64,000 nt of DNA from Haloferax mediterranei ATCC 33500 (GTDB lineage Archaea > Halobacteriota > Halobacteria > Halobacteriales > Haloferacaceae), in assembly GCF_000306765.2 (NCBI RefSeq), contig NC_017941.2, positions 930,001 to 994,000 on the forward strand. Reading direction: 5' to 3'. Positions 7,563-16,168 of this stretch are shown here, in pieces. Under the pieces are notes generated by a model. It was not told the DNA's origin and made no database searches. It was given only the letters and a program-made list of their open reading frames with translations. Position 1 is the first letter of the stretch; each line of letters starts with the position of its first letter. The position numbers and the translations under genes are program-made.

Positions 7563-9599
7563 ATGGCAGGTATTCTCGAATTCGCTCCGGCCATCGTCCT
7601 CCTTCCGTTCCTCTCGTTCCTGATCGCACTCGGGGCGGGACGGTACATGCCGAAGGGAGGTGCCCTGGCGGGTATCGGCGCAACGGGAGGGTCGTTCGCC
7701 CTCGCCGTGGCGACGTTCTTCTCCGTCAGTGGTGGACAGACCTACAACCAACACATCTACACGTGGGCGACCGGTGTCGGTGACGCCGTCACGCTCGACT
7801 TCGGCCTCCTCATCGACCCGCTGTCGGCGATGATGCTGGTCATCGTGACGCTCATCGCGTTCCTCGTCCACATCTTCAGTCTCGGCTACATGAACGACGA
7901 GGGCGAGACGGGCCTCCCGCGGTACTACGCCGCACTCGGCCTGTTCAGCGCCTCGATGCTCGGGTTCGTTGTCTCGAACAACCTGCTCATGGCGTTCATG
8001 TTCTTCGAGCTGGTGGGTCTCTGTTCCTACCTGCTCATCGGCTTCTGGTTCCGCCAGGACGGCCCGCCGAGCGCAGCGAAGAAGGCGTTCCTCGTCACCC
8101 GCTTCGGTGACTACTTCTTCCTCATCGGCGTCGTCGCGGTCTTCGCGACGTTCGGCTCCGCAGCCTTCGCCGGTCCCGAAGCCTTCCCGGTGCTCGCCGA
8201 AGAAGCGCTCCACGGCGAACACGCGGTCAACACGTTCCTCGGCATGGGTGAACAGGCGTGGTTCACCGTCGTCGGCCTCCTCGTTCTCGGAGGCGTCGTC
8301 GGGAAGTCCGCGCAGTTCCCCCTGCACACGTGGCTTCCGGACGCGATGGAAGGTCCGACCCCGGTCTCCGCACTCATCCACGCAGCAACGATGGTTGCGG
8401 CCGGTGTCTACCTCGTCGCCCGGATGTACGGTTTCTACGCGCTGACCCCGACGACGCTCGCCATCATCGCCCTCATCGGTGGCTTTACGGCCCTCTTCGC
8501 GGCGACGATGGGTCTCGTCAAGCGCGAAATCAAGCAGGTGCTCGCGTACTCGACCATCAGCCAGTACGGCTACATGATGCTCGGGCTCGGTGCCGGTGGT
8601 TACGTCGCGGCGACGTTCCACCTCATGACGCACGCCTTTTTCAAGGCGCTCCTGTTCCTTGGTGCTGGTTCGGTCATCATCGCCATGCACCACAACGAGG
8701 ACATGTGGGACATGGGCGGCCTGAAGGACAAGATGCCCGTGACCTACTACACGTTCCTCTCCGGGTCGCTCGCGCTCGCGGGTATCGTCCCGTTCGCGGG
8801 CTTCTGGTCGAAGGACGAAGTCCTCTATGAGGCACTCAACCACGGTCTCGGAACCGAGGGTGGTCTCGGGACCATCCTCCTCGCCGCGTACGCGATGGGT
8901 CTTCTCGCCGTGTTCTTCACCGGCTTCTACACCTTCCGGATGGTGTTTCTCACCTTCCACGGGAAGCCGCGCACTGAGACGGCACGCGACCCCCACGGCG
9001 TCCGCTGGAACGTCAAGCTCCCGCTCATCGTCCTCGGGACGCTCGCGGCCGTCGCTGGTCTCGTGAACATGGCGCCGGTCGAGGAACTGACGGGTATGCA
9101 CCTCGCGTTCCTCCACGACTGGCTCGACCATGGCTTCGGCTCGCTGACCGCACACCACTACCTCGAAGTACTCGAAAGCGGTGTCGGCGCGGGTATCCAC
9201 CCGGCTGGTATCGGCTCGCTCGGTCCGGGCGCACTCTCGCTCGGCCTCGCACTCGCTGGTGCCGGGGTCGCCTATCGTCTGTACAACGTCCCCGAGCCTG
9301 TCGAACACACCGACAAGCTCGGCGGTATCAAGACTACGCTGTACAACAACTACTACCAGGACGAGTACCAGGTCTGGATCGCCACCGGCGTCGTCCAGCC
9401 CATCTCGCGCGTCCTCGACAAGTTCGACCAAGGTATCGTCGACGGCGTCGTCAACGGTATCTCTAGCGTGAGCCTGTTCGCTGGCGGCCGCGTGAAGCGC
9501 CTCCAGACCGGTGTAGTGAGCAACTACGCCGCACTCCTCACGCTCGGGCTGACGGCGTTGCTCCTTGGTCTCGGTCTGATTGGAGGTTGGTTCGCATGA
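7563..9599 (+). CDS. nuoL: complex I subunit L (antiporter-like)
   Basis: NuoL (ND5) is the distal antiporter-like proton pump with a long lateral helix. The 678-aa protein shows the family core: FFELVGLCSYLLIGFW (about 140-155), HTWLPDAMEGPTPVSALIHA (about 256-275, with the Lys/His proton-path region) and STISQYGYMMLGLG. The C-terminal amphipathic part (about 540-640) precedes a last membrane helix. The stop overlaps nuoM in ATGA. Confidence 0.96.
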   Translation: MAGILEFAPAIVLLPFLSFLIALGAGRYMPKGGALAGIGATGGSFALAVATFFSVSGGQTYNQHIYTWATGVGDAVTLDFGLLIDPLSAMMLVIVTLIAFLVHIFSLGYMNDEGETGLPRYYAALGLFSASMLGFVVSNNLLMAFMFFELVGLCSYLLIGFWFRQDGPPSAAKKAFLVTRFGDYFFLIGVVAVFATFGSAAFAGPEAFPVLAEEALHGEHAVNTFLGMGEQAWFTVVGLLVLGGVVGKSAQFPLHTWLPDAMEGPTPVSALIHAATMVAAGVYLVARMYGFYALTPTTLAIIALIGGFTALFAATMGLVKREIKQVLAYSTISQYGYMMLGLGAGGYVAATFHLMTHAFFKALLFLGAGSVIIAMHHNEDMWDMGGLKDKMPVTYYTFLSGSLALAGIVPFAGFWSKDEVLYEALNHGLGTEGGLGTILLAAYAMGLLAVFFTGFYTFRMVFLTFHGKPRTETARDPHGVRWNVKLPLIVLGTLAAVAGLVNMAPVEELTGMHLAFLHDWLDHGFGSLTAHHYLEVLESGVGAGIHPAGIGSLGPGALSLGLALAGAGVAYRLYNVPEPVEHTDKLGGIKTTLYNNYYQDEYQVWIATGVVQPISRVLDKFDQGIVDGVVNGISSVSLFAGGRVKRLQTGVVSNYAALLTLGLTALLLGLGLIGGWFA

Positions 9600-11125
9600 T
9601 AATCGAAGCGCTCATCGCAGTCACGTTCCTCGCCGCGCTGGTCACATTCGTCCTGCCGGACCGGTACGCCGGCAAGGCGGCCTTCGCGCTGAGTCTGGTT
9701 CCCGTCGTCGGGAGCCTCTTTATGTGGCAACAGTACGACGCGAGCGGGAACGCCCTTCTGGGCGGGACGGCCGCGTTCGAAACAGACGTCGTCTGGCTGC
9801 AACTCGGCCAGTACGACCTCCACTGGATGGTCGGCGTCGACGGCATCAGCATGCCGCTTATCGTCCTGACGACCATCCTCTCCACGCTCGCAATCGTCAG
9901 TGCATGGACCCCCATCGCGGAGCGTCAGTCCCAGTTCTTCGGCCTGATGCTCTTCATGGAAGCGAACCTTCTCGGCGTCTTCACGGCGCTGGACTTCTTC
10001 GTCTGGTTCATCTTCTGGGAGGCTGTCCTCGTCCCGATGTACTTCCTCATCGGTGTCTGGGGTGGCCCGCGCCGCAAGTACGCGGCAATCAAGTTCTTCG
10101 TGTACACGAACATCGCGTCGCTCGTGATGTTCATCGGGTTCATCTCGCTGGTGTTCGGTCTCGGCGACTCCATCTCGTCGCTCCGTCTCCCCGAGATTGC
10201 ACAGGCGTTGCAGGCGGGCCAACTCGGCGGCTTCGCCGGACTCTCGGCTGGCGCGCTCGCGTCGGTCGCGTTCATCGCGATGTTCTTCGGATTCGCGGTG
10301 AAGGTCCCGGTCGCACCGCTGCACACGTGGCTGCCTGACGCACACGTTGAGGCGCCCACGCCGGTGTCGGTTATGCTGGCGGGCGTCCTCCTGAAGATGG
10401 GTACCTACGCGCTGCTCCGGTTCAACTTCACGATGCTGCCGGAGACGGCTCGAAGCTTCGCGCTGCCCATCGCCCTGCTCGCCGTCGCGAGCGTCATCTA
10501 CGGCGCACTCCTCGCGTTGGCACAGCAGGACCTCAAGCGCATCGTCGCGTACTCCTCCGTCTCGTCGATGGGGTACGTCATCCTCGGTCTCATCGCCTAC
10601 ACCACCTACGGTGTCGGCGGTGCGACCTTCCAGATGGTCGCCCACGGCCTCATCTCCGGTCTGATGTTCATGGCCGTCGGTGTCATCTACAACACGACGC
10701 ACACGCGCATGGTGACGGATATGTCCGGGATGGCTGACCGGATGCCCGTCACGGCGGGTATCTTCGTCGCCGGCGCGTTCGGTTACATGGGACTTCCGCT
10801 CATGGCCGGCTTCGCGGCCGAGTTCTTCATCTTCAAGGGCGCGTTCGAGTCCACGGTGATGGAGGCGATGCCGCTGTTTACCGGTGCGGCGATGTTCGGT
10901 ATCGTCATCGTCGCTGGCTACCTGCTGTTTGCGATGCAGCGGACGCTGTTCGGACCCTTCAAGTTCGACGGCGACTACGAAATCACCAAGGCGCCGTTCC
11001 ACGACGTTGCGCCCCTCGCGGTGCTTCTGCTCCTGACCATCGTGCTCGGTGTCTCCCCTGACATCTTCTTCACCATGATTCAGGACGCAGTTAATCCGAT
11101 TCTCGAACTGGGAGGTGCGTTCTAA
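9596..11125 (+). CDS. nuoM: complex I subunit M (antiporter-like)
   Basis: NuoM (ND4) is the middle antiporter-like subunit. The 509-aa protein contains FFVWFIFWEAVLVPMYFLIG (with the key acidic residue), PLHTWLPDAHVEAPTPVSVM and SSVSSMGYVILGL, all diagnostic of the Mrp/NuoM family. I start it at the ATG overlapping the nuoL TGA rather than the in-frame TTG three codons upstream. The stop shares one base with the nuoN ATG. Confidence 0.96.
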   Translation: MIIEALIAVTFLAALVTFVLPDRYAGKAAFALSLVPVVGSLFMWQQYDASGNALLGGTAAFETDVVWLQLGQYDLHWMVGVDGISMPLIVLTTILSTLAIVSAWTPIAERQSQFFGLMLFMEANLLGVFTALDFFVWFIFWEAVLVPMYFLIGVWGGPRRKYAAIKFFVYTNIASLVMFIGFISLVFGLGDSISSLRLPEIAQALQAGQLGGFAGLSAGALASVAFIAMFFGFAVKVPVAPLHTWLPDAHVEAPTPVSVMLAGVLLKMGTYALLRFNFTMLPETARSFALPIALLAVASVIYGALLALAQQDLKRIVAYSSVSSMGYVILGLIAYTTYGVGGATFQMVAHGLISGLMFMAVGVIYNTTHTRMVTDMSGMADRMPVTAGIFVAGAFGYMGLPLMAGFAAEFFIFKGAFESTVMEAMPLFTGAAMFGIVIVAGYLLFAMQRTLFGPFKFDGDYEITKAPFHDVAPLAVLLLLTIVLGVSPDIFFTMIQDAVNPILELGGAF

Positions 11126-12645
11126 TGACGCTCCTCCAAACCGTCCCCGAATGGACGGCGACGGCACCCGCCATCGTGCTTGCGGTGACGGGTCTCGTCT
11201 TGCTGCTCATCGACACCATCGACCCGGACACGTCGAGTAACGGTGTGCTCGCCGGGACGGCGACGCTCGGGTCGCTCACTGCTGGCGGTATCGCCGGTTG
11301 GTTCCTCACACAGGGAACTGGAATGGAGTCTACCGGCGGCGCAATCACCCTGTACGGTGACGCGCTCGTCGTCGACGGGATGAGCCTGTTCTTCACGCTC
11401 ATCTTCACGAGCGTCGCCGCGATGGTTTCTGTCGCTTCGTACGACTACCTCGCTGGCCGGCGCTACCAGGGTGAGTTCTACTCGCTCGTACTGTTCGCCA
11501 CCACGGGTATGACGCTCATGGCGATGTCGAACTCGCTTGCGACCGTCTTCGTCAGTCTCGAACTGGCGTCGCTGCCGTCGTACGCGCTCGTCGCGTTCCT
11601 CAAGAAGAACCGCGGCAGCATCGAAGCCGGTCTGAAGTACTTCCTCATCGGCGCGCTGTCGTCGGCGGTGTTCGCGTTCGGTATCAGCCTCGTGTTCGCC
11701 GTCACCGGTTCGCTGCTGCTCCCGGACATCGCAGCCAACCTGTCCGTCGGCTCCGACCTCGTCGGTGTCCTCGGACTGGGCGTGCTGATGATTGCCGGTG
11801 GATTCGCCTTCAAGACCGCCTCCGTTCCGTTCCACTTCTGGGCACCGGAGGCCTACGAGGGCGCACCAGCCCCCGTGAGCGCGTTCCTCTCGTCGGCCTC
11901 GAAGGCAGCCGGGTTCGCCGTCGCGTTCCGCGTCTTCACCGTCGCGTTCCCCCTCGGAACCGTCACCACACTCAGTGGTGGGAGCGTCGACTGGTCGCTT
12001 CTCTTCGCGGTGCTCGCGGTCGTCACGATGACGCTCGGTAACTTCGCCGCGGCGACCCAAGAGAACGTCAAGCGGATGCTCGCGTACTCCTCTATCGGCC
12101 ACGCCGGCTACGCACTCATCGGTCTCGCGGCAATCACCGTCGACGGTGGTGTTGCGAACGGTGACGTGCTCGGTGCCAGTATGGCTCACCTGCTCGTCTA
12201 CGGCTTCATGAACACGGGCGCGTTCCTGTTCATCGCCATGGTCGAAAAGTGGGGCATCGGCCGAACGTTCGCGGACTACAACGGCATCGCATCGAAGGCA
12301 CCCATCGCCGCAACGGCGATGACCGTCTTCATGTTCTCGCTTGCAGGGCTGCCGCCGTTCGGCGGCTTCGTCTCGAAGTACGCCCTGTTCTACTCGGCCA
12401 TCGAATCCGGCTTCTGGTGGCTCGCTGCCGTCGGCGCGGTCAACAGCGCGCTGTCGCTGTTCTACTACAGCCGTGTCGTCAAGGCGATGTGGATCGAAGA
12501 GCCGTCGAAGTCGCTCGAAATCGGCAGTCAGCCGGTCGGCCTGTACGTGGCGATTATCTTCGCCGCGGTCGGGACGGTCCTGCTCCTGCCCGGTTTCCAG
12601 CCTGTCATCGAGACGGCACAGACCGTCGCTGCGGCGCTCTTCTGA
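11125..12645 (+). CDS. nuoN: complex I subunit N (antiporter-like)
   Basis: NuoN (ND2) is the antiporter-like subunit nearest the junction with NuoH/J/K. The 506-aa polytopic protein has SLELASLPSYALVAFLKK (about 150-168), FHFWAPEAYEGAPAPVSAF (about 238-256) and MLAYSSIGHAGYALIG. It closes the operon, and a 43-nt AT-rich gap with oligo-A and oligo-T follows. No nuoE, F or G lies on either side. Confidence 0.96.
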   Translation: MTLLQTVPEWTATAPAIVLAVTGLVLLLIDTIDPDTSSNGVLAGTATLGSLTAGGIAGWFLTQGTGMESTGGAITLYGDALVVDGMSLFFTLIFTSVAAMVSVASYDYLAGRRYQGEFYSLVLFATTGMTLMAMSNSLATVFVSLELASLPSYALVAFLKKNRGSIEAGLKYFLIGALSSAVFAFGISLVFAVTGSLLLPDIAANLSVGSDLVGVLGLGVLMIAGGFAFKTASVPFHFWAPEAYEGAPAPVSAFLSSASKAAGFAVAFRVFTVAFPLGTVTTLSGGSVDWSLLFAVLAVVTMTLGNFAAATQENVKRMLAYSSIGHAGYALIGLAAITVDGGVANGDVLGASMAHLLVYGFMNTGAFLFIAMVEKWGIGRTFADYNGIASKAPIAATAMTVFMFSLAGLPPFGGFVSKYALFYSAIESGFWWLAAVGAVNSALSLFYYSRVVKAMWIEEPSKSLEIGSQPVGLYVAIIFAAVGTVLLLPGFQPVIETAQTVAAALF

Positions 12646-12663
12646 GCGCACCGACGGCCTGTC

Positions 12664-12690
12664 GTTAAAAAATCAGATTTCGTTTTTCTT
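12664..12690. terminator. bidirectional terminator between nuoN and the convergent gene
   Basis: Between the convergent ends are an A6 run (12667-12672, oligo-U for the minus transcript) and a T5 run followed by CTTATTT (12683-12693, oligo-U for the plus transcript). The spacing suits termination of both genes. Confidence 0.5.
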
Positions 12691-13072
12691 ATTTCGAATC
12701 CAGTAGCTCCGAGAGCGCTGACGCGAGTTCTTTCGAGCGGCGAAGGGTCAGTCCATCAGTCGTGACGAAGACTCCCTTATTGGCCACTGTGACGCGCGTC
12801 AAATACCCGTGTTCGAACGCTCGGATAGTGTACTGGTAGTCACCGAGTTCGGACCCTCGATAGGCGGTTCGCGCCTGAAATCCGTCGGTCTCGTGTTCGA
12901 CGAAGCCAGCCAAATCAGCGTCCGCTTCGAGGTCAGACCGGAGGTAAACCTGTTCGCAACGGTCGTGCGTGAAGTAGGTCACACTTCGGAGGTCGTCGCC
13001 GGCGGTGGTTCGACAGGCTCGGACGAACGACTCGGCGCGTGACTCCGGAAGCAGCTGAGATTCGAGTTCCAT
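12689..13072 (-). CDS. small acidic haloarchaeal protein (DUF7522-like)
   Basis: The 127-aa soluble, acidic protein begins MELESQLLPESRAESFVRAC and has no membrane segment or catalytic motif that I can name. I recall it as matching Pfam DUF7522, a haloarchaeal family of unknown function. I start it at 13072 because the minus-strand TATA-like gatattat (13098-13105) lies about 26-33 nt upstream, giving a leaderless start. In-frame ATGs at 13087 and 13102 would add 5 or 10 residues. It is convergent with the nuo operon and divergent from the TrkA-N/DHH gene. Confidence 0.7.
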   Translation of the reverse strand: MELESQLLPESRAESFVRACRTTAGDDLRSVTYFTHDRCEQVYLRSDLEADADLAGFVEHETDGFQARTAYRGSELGDYQYTIRAFEHGYLTRVTVANKGVFVTTDGLTLRRSKELASALSELLDSK

Positions 13073-13161
13073 CCTATATTGTGGCATGGGTCGACATGAC
13101 ATAATATCATCGCCGGGTAGGATGACGGTAGGGTTTTGCGGTCGGAGACCGAGGTGAGAGT

Positions 13162-14619
13162 ATGGTACGTCGACTGGTCCTCGGGTGTGGCTCCGTTGGG
13201 GGGGACCTCGTCGGAACGCTCGCCGCGAGGCCCGGATCGGTTACCGTTATCACTGACCGAGAAGGTCGGGCCGAAGACCTCCGTGCAGATGGAATCACTG
13301 CGACGGCGGGTAACCCGGCGGACCCGACACACTATCCAGATGACGCCGACATCGTCGTTGTCGGCGGACAGTCATCGGAGTTAAACCTCAATGCAGCGGT
13401 CGCTGCCCACGAGCGGTTCCCCGAAGCGATACTCATCGTGTCTCTCGCTGACGACCCCGAACCGTCGGTCCGGGAAGATATCGAACACATCGCCGACGAG
13501 ATCATCGACTCGCGTCGAATCGTCACAGACCGGATTCTCGACGCCGTCGGGACGTCACACACCGAGCGACTCACTCGACTGATGGAGGTCCTTCGAAATA
13601 TTGATGGCCCGCTCGCCGTGGTGATGCACGACAATCCGGACCCGGATGCAATTGCTGCCGCCTTGGCGCTACAGGCGATTGCCAAACGAGTGAACGTGGA
13701 ATCAGATGTCTGTTACTTCGGAGACATCTCCCATCAGGAAAATCGGGCGCTCGTGAACCTCCTCGACCTCGATCTGCGTGTCCTTGACGAAGTCCCCGAA
13801 GACGACGAGTATGCTGGGTATGCGCTTGTCGACCACTCACGCCCCGGCGTCAACGACCGACTTCCAACCGACACAAACATCGACATCGTCATTGACCATC
13901 ATCCTCCCCGAGCACCCGTCGAGGCGGCGTACGTGGACCTCAGGCGGGGTGTCGGTTCGACGAGTACACTTCTCACCGAGTACCTCGAACAGCTCGGTAT
14001 CGTCCCCGGAACGACAGTCGCGACCGCTCTCCTGTTCGGGATTCGTGTGGACACGAACGACTTCACACGGGAGGTTTCGAACGCCGACTTCGAGGCCGCG
14101 GCGTATCTCGTTCCGCACGTCGATTCCGACCTGTTAGAGCGCGTCGAGACGCCGAGTATGACTTCGGAGACCATGGAGACGCTCGCCCGAGCTATCTCGA
14201 ACCGCGACGTTCGTGGGGATATTCTCACCACGAACGTTGGCGATATCCGTGAACGAGACGCGCTTGCGCAGGCTGCCGACTACCTCCTCGGAATGGAAGG
14301 CGTCGAGGTCACGGTCGTCTACGGGTTGATGGACGGGACGGTGTACGTCTCCGGACGCGCCCGCGGCGCGCGTGTAGACCTCGGAGAGACGTTCCGGGAG
14401 GCTCTCGGCACTATCGGGAGCGCTGGCGGCCACGCCGATATGGCAGGTGCACAGATACCGCTCGGTATCTTAGCCGATGTCGGCGACGACTCACGCGAGT
14501 CGCTTGCGACCATCGTCACGGATATCGTCGCCGGTCAGTTGTTCGAGACGTTAGAGTACACAACACCAACGCCGGAACTCGACATAGATGTCACCTTCGA
14601 GTATTCACTTGACGAGTAA
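13162..14619 (+). CDS. TrkA-N (RCK)-DHH-DHHA1 phosphoesterase fusion
   Basis: Residues 1-125 form a Rossmann RCK/TrkA-N domain (RRLVLGCGSVGGDLV, a GxGxxG loop), which usually binds NAD(H) or another nucleotide. Residues 145-330 are a DHH phosphoesterase core with MHDNPDPDA (155-163) and VIDHH (D245-H246-H247), the expected Mn ligands. The C-terminal DHHA1 domain ends in the substrate loop GSAGGHADMAGA. Related DHH proteins hydrolyse c-di-AMP, pApA or short oligonucleotides. The RCK domain and the known role of c-di-AMP in osmotic control make a c-di-AMP or nanoRNA phosphodiesterase a reasonable inference. The substrate is not shown by sequence. The 485-aa protein starts at ATG 13162; the CBS/ParB gene follows 43 nt downstream. 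Confidence 0.85.
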   Translation: MVRRLVLGCGSVGGDLVGTLAARPGSVTVITDREGRAEDLRADGITATAGNPADPTHYPDDADIVVVGGQSSELNLNAAVAAHERFPEAILIVSLADDPEPSVREDIEHIADEIIDSRRIVTDRILDAVGTSHTERLTRLMEVLRNIDGPLAVVMHDNPDPDAIAAALALQAIAKRVNVESDVCYFGDISHQENRALVNLLDLDLRVLDEVPEDDEYAGYALVDHSRPGVNDRLPTDTNIDIVIDHHPPRAPVEAAYVDLRRGVGSTSTLLTEYLEQLGIVPGTTVATALLFGIRVDTNDFTREVSNADFEAAAYLVPHVDSDLLERVETPSMTSETMETLARAISNRDVRGDILTTNVGDIRERDALAQAADYLLGMEGVEVTVVYGLMDGTVYVSGRARGARVDLGETFREALGTIGSAGGHADMAGAQIPLGILADVGDDSRESLATIVTDIVAGQLFETLEYTTPTPELDIDVTFEYSLDE

Positions 14620-14662
14620 GCTCCCACACGTTTTTGCCCACGCTCGCCCTACCTCGGGGAAG

Positions 14663-15445
14663 ATGAGTACCAAAGCGACCGTCAAGGAGTACATGACGCG
14701 CGAGGTCCAGACCGTCTCTCCGAGCGATACGGTCGCGGACGTGGCTCGCCGTATCGCCGAGAGCGACGGACACAACGGATTCCCCGTCTGTGATGGGCGC
14801 AAGGCAGAAGGATTCGTCACTGCCCGCGACATCCTCCTTTCGAACGATGACGAGAGCATCGAGACGGTAATGGCGACGAACCTCGTCGTCGCACACCCCC
14901 AGATGGACGTGACCGACGCCGCACGAGTCATCCTCCGGTCTGGCATCCAGAAACTACCGGTCGTCGACGATGCAGGTAACCTCGTCGGCATCATCTCGAA
15001 TACGGACGTGATTCGAAGTCAAATCGAGCGAGCGACGCCGGAGAAAGTGGGCAAACTCATGCGAACGCTCGAACAGATTCACGGTATCACGGTCCACCAA
15101 GAACGCCGCACCGTCTCACTTTCGTCGCTCATTCCGACGCAAGCGCGGGTGTACGCCGACGAACTCGAAGGCCGGAAGTACGAACTCGAACGCGGGCTTG
15201 CCGAACCACTCGTCGTCATCGACAACAAAGGGACGTTACTGCTCGCCGACGGTCACCACCGCGTCCTCGCAGCCGACCGCATTGGCGTCGAAGACATGGA
15301 AGCGTACGTCATCGTCGTGGACGACCCCATCGAACTCGGGATGCAACGAACCGCCGAAAAGGAAGGACTCTCTTCTATCGCCGACATCGACATCGTCGAT
15401 TACGCCCGACACCCGCTCGTCGAGACTACTCGACGACTTCAGTGA
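14663..15445 (+). CDS. CBS-pair protein with ParB/Srx-like (SerK-type) domain
   Basis: The 260-aa protein has two CBS domains (about 7-60 and 70-125, adenosyl-ligand sensors). A ParB/sulfiredoxin-like domain (about 150-240) follows, with LSSLIPTQARVYADEL and the nucleotide-contacting loop ADGHHRVLAADRIG (D196-R200). The same DGHHR loop occurs in the ADP-dependent free-serine kinase SerK of Thermococcus, a ParB-fold enzyme. So a small-molecule kinase is at least as likely as DNA partitioning: there is no ParA partner and no helix-turn-helix. I start at ATG 14663, since the in-frame upstream ATG at 14588 lies inside the DHH gene. Confidence 0.75.
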   Translation: MSTKATVKEYMTREVQTVSPSDTVADVARRIAESDGHNGFPVCDGRKAEGFVTARDILLSNDDESIETVMATNLVVAHPQMDVTDAARVILRSGIQKLPVVDDAGNLVGIISNTDVIRSQIERATPEKVGKLMRTLEQIHGITVHQERRTVSLSSLIPTQARVYADELEGRKYELERGLAEPLVVIDNKGTLLLADGHHRVLAADRIGVEDMEAYVIVVDDPIELGMQRTAEKEGLSSIADIDIVDYARHPLVETTRRLQ

Positions 15446-15516
15446 AATCTAGCGGTCGGAGAAGTGGCAATCTCGATATCCGGTGTGACTGGTCATGTCG
15501 GCCAGTGTGGCCGATA
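15446..15516. other. short spacer before the repeat array
   Basis: Non-coding spacer between the CBS/ParB gene and the repeat array. It contains the imperfect inverted repeat tcggccagtgtggccga (15498-15514), which could form a small hairpin and act as the terminator of the upstream gene. No ORF is supported. Confidence 0.4.
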
Positions 15517-15659
15517 AACTACCCCGACTCCACGTCGTACAACTACCCCAACTCCACTCGTACAACTACCCCGACCCCACGTCGTACAACTACCCCGACC
15601 CCACGTCGTACAACTACCCCGACCCCACGTCGTACAACTACTCCTGCCCCACGTCGTAC
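15517..15659 (-). repeat. 24-bp tandem repeat array (six units) derived from a gene's 3' end
   Basis: Six head-to-tail units run 15517-15540, 15541-15563 (23 nt, one base missing), 15564-15587, 15588-15611, 15612-15635 and 15636-15659. Each reads aactacccc, a variable gact/gacc/tgcc core, then cacgtcgtac. Units 3-5 are identical. The sixth unit is the last 22 nt of the minus-strand gene at 15638-15868 and contains its TAG stop (15638-15640). The five downstream units are therefore copies of that gene's end, each again carrying TAG at the same place. Confidence 0.95.
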
Positions 15660-15868
15660 TCCTTTTTCCACGCTTCGACGGTGTCGCGGGCTACGTCTTC
15701 GTCGTCGAACTGTTCGCCTTCGTAGCCGCGTCCTTCCGGGGACTGGTGGAGCCTGTCGAATCTGACGTGCCACGTGTTCGGGCCGCGACGGAGCCGAATC
15801 GTCGCGTTGCCGTCGCTTCGTTCCCACTCGACGATGCGGTCGTCGCGGCGGACTTCCGTCCAGCTCAT
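15638..15868 (-). CDS. small haloarchaeal protein (DUF7543-like)
   Basis: A 76-aa, highly charged soluble protein (MSWTEVRRDDRIVEWERSDG), with Trp-rich beta-like segments in the first half and an alpha-helical C-terminus ending KKEYDVGQE. No catalytic motif or metal site is visible. I recall it as matching DUF7543, unknown function. Its last codons lie inside the sixth unit of the 24-bp array. It sits 30 nt downstream of the small zinc-ribbon gene on the same strand, so the two are probably co-transcribed. Confidence 0.75.
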   Translation of the reverse strand: MSWTEVRRDDRIVEWERSDGNATIRLRRGPNTWHVRFDRLHQSPEGRGYEGEQFDDEDVARDTVEAWKKEYDVGQE

Positions 15869-15898
15869 ATCGGCCGAAGGCGTTCCGAGCCGAAGTGT

Positions 15899-16069
15899 CT
15901 ACCCATCTGCAAGGGTTGGGACCTCAGCCAGCGTCGAGGGTGCTGGCCTCGTCTCTGCCCCGCAGGAAGGACAGACTGCGTACCCAAGACGGTCGTACGG
16001 AATCTTCGGTGACGGCCGTTCGAGCCCACATTCCTCACACGTGAAGTATGACACCCATTCGAAGGCCAT
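15899..16069 (-). CDS. 56-aa zinc-ribbon protein
   Basis: Translating the minus strand from ATG at 16069 gives a 56-residue protein, MAFEWVSYFTCEECGLERPS at its start, with CEEC (C11, C14) and CPSC (C33, C36) spaced as a four-Cys zinc ribbon. It stops at TAG (15899-15901). Small two-CxxC zinc fingers are abundant in haloarchaea and several affect swarming or biofilm, but no function can be given here. An AT-rich minus-strand promoter (taattaatatct, 16087-16098) lies about 20-30 nt upstream, fitting a leaderless mRNA. Confidence 0.75.
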   Translation of the reverse strand: MAFEWVSYFTCEECGLERPSPKIPYDRLGYAVCPSCGAETRPAPSTLAEVPTLADG

Positions 16070-16168
16070 ACTCACAACATGTTTGTCAAGATATTAATTA
16101 TTCACTGCTTAGTTACAGAGCGGTAGCTTACCGGTGTGATTATTCGCACGCCCTCCGACGGACAGACG

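Noticed and set aside
7497..9431. 644-codon open frame antisense to nuoL
   Set aside because: It mirrors a real, well-conserved gene on the other strand. Its translation is rich in Arg/Glu/Val/Asp without family motifs, as expected for antisense frames of high-GC genes. The same applies to the long antisense frames over nuoM, nuoN, nuoH, RecJ, the ACD gene and pilC3.
15517..15659. CRISPR array
   Set aside because: Units are tandem without unique spacers, 24 nt long, and derived from a neighbouring gene's end. No cas gene is nearby.
15495..15725. + strand protein with YNYPDPTS repeats
   Set aside because: The frame is open only because the repeat period is a multiple of three and the repeat is GC-rich. 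It has no start context, no promoter, and overlaps the antisense gene.
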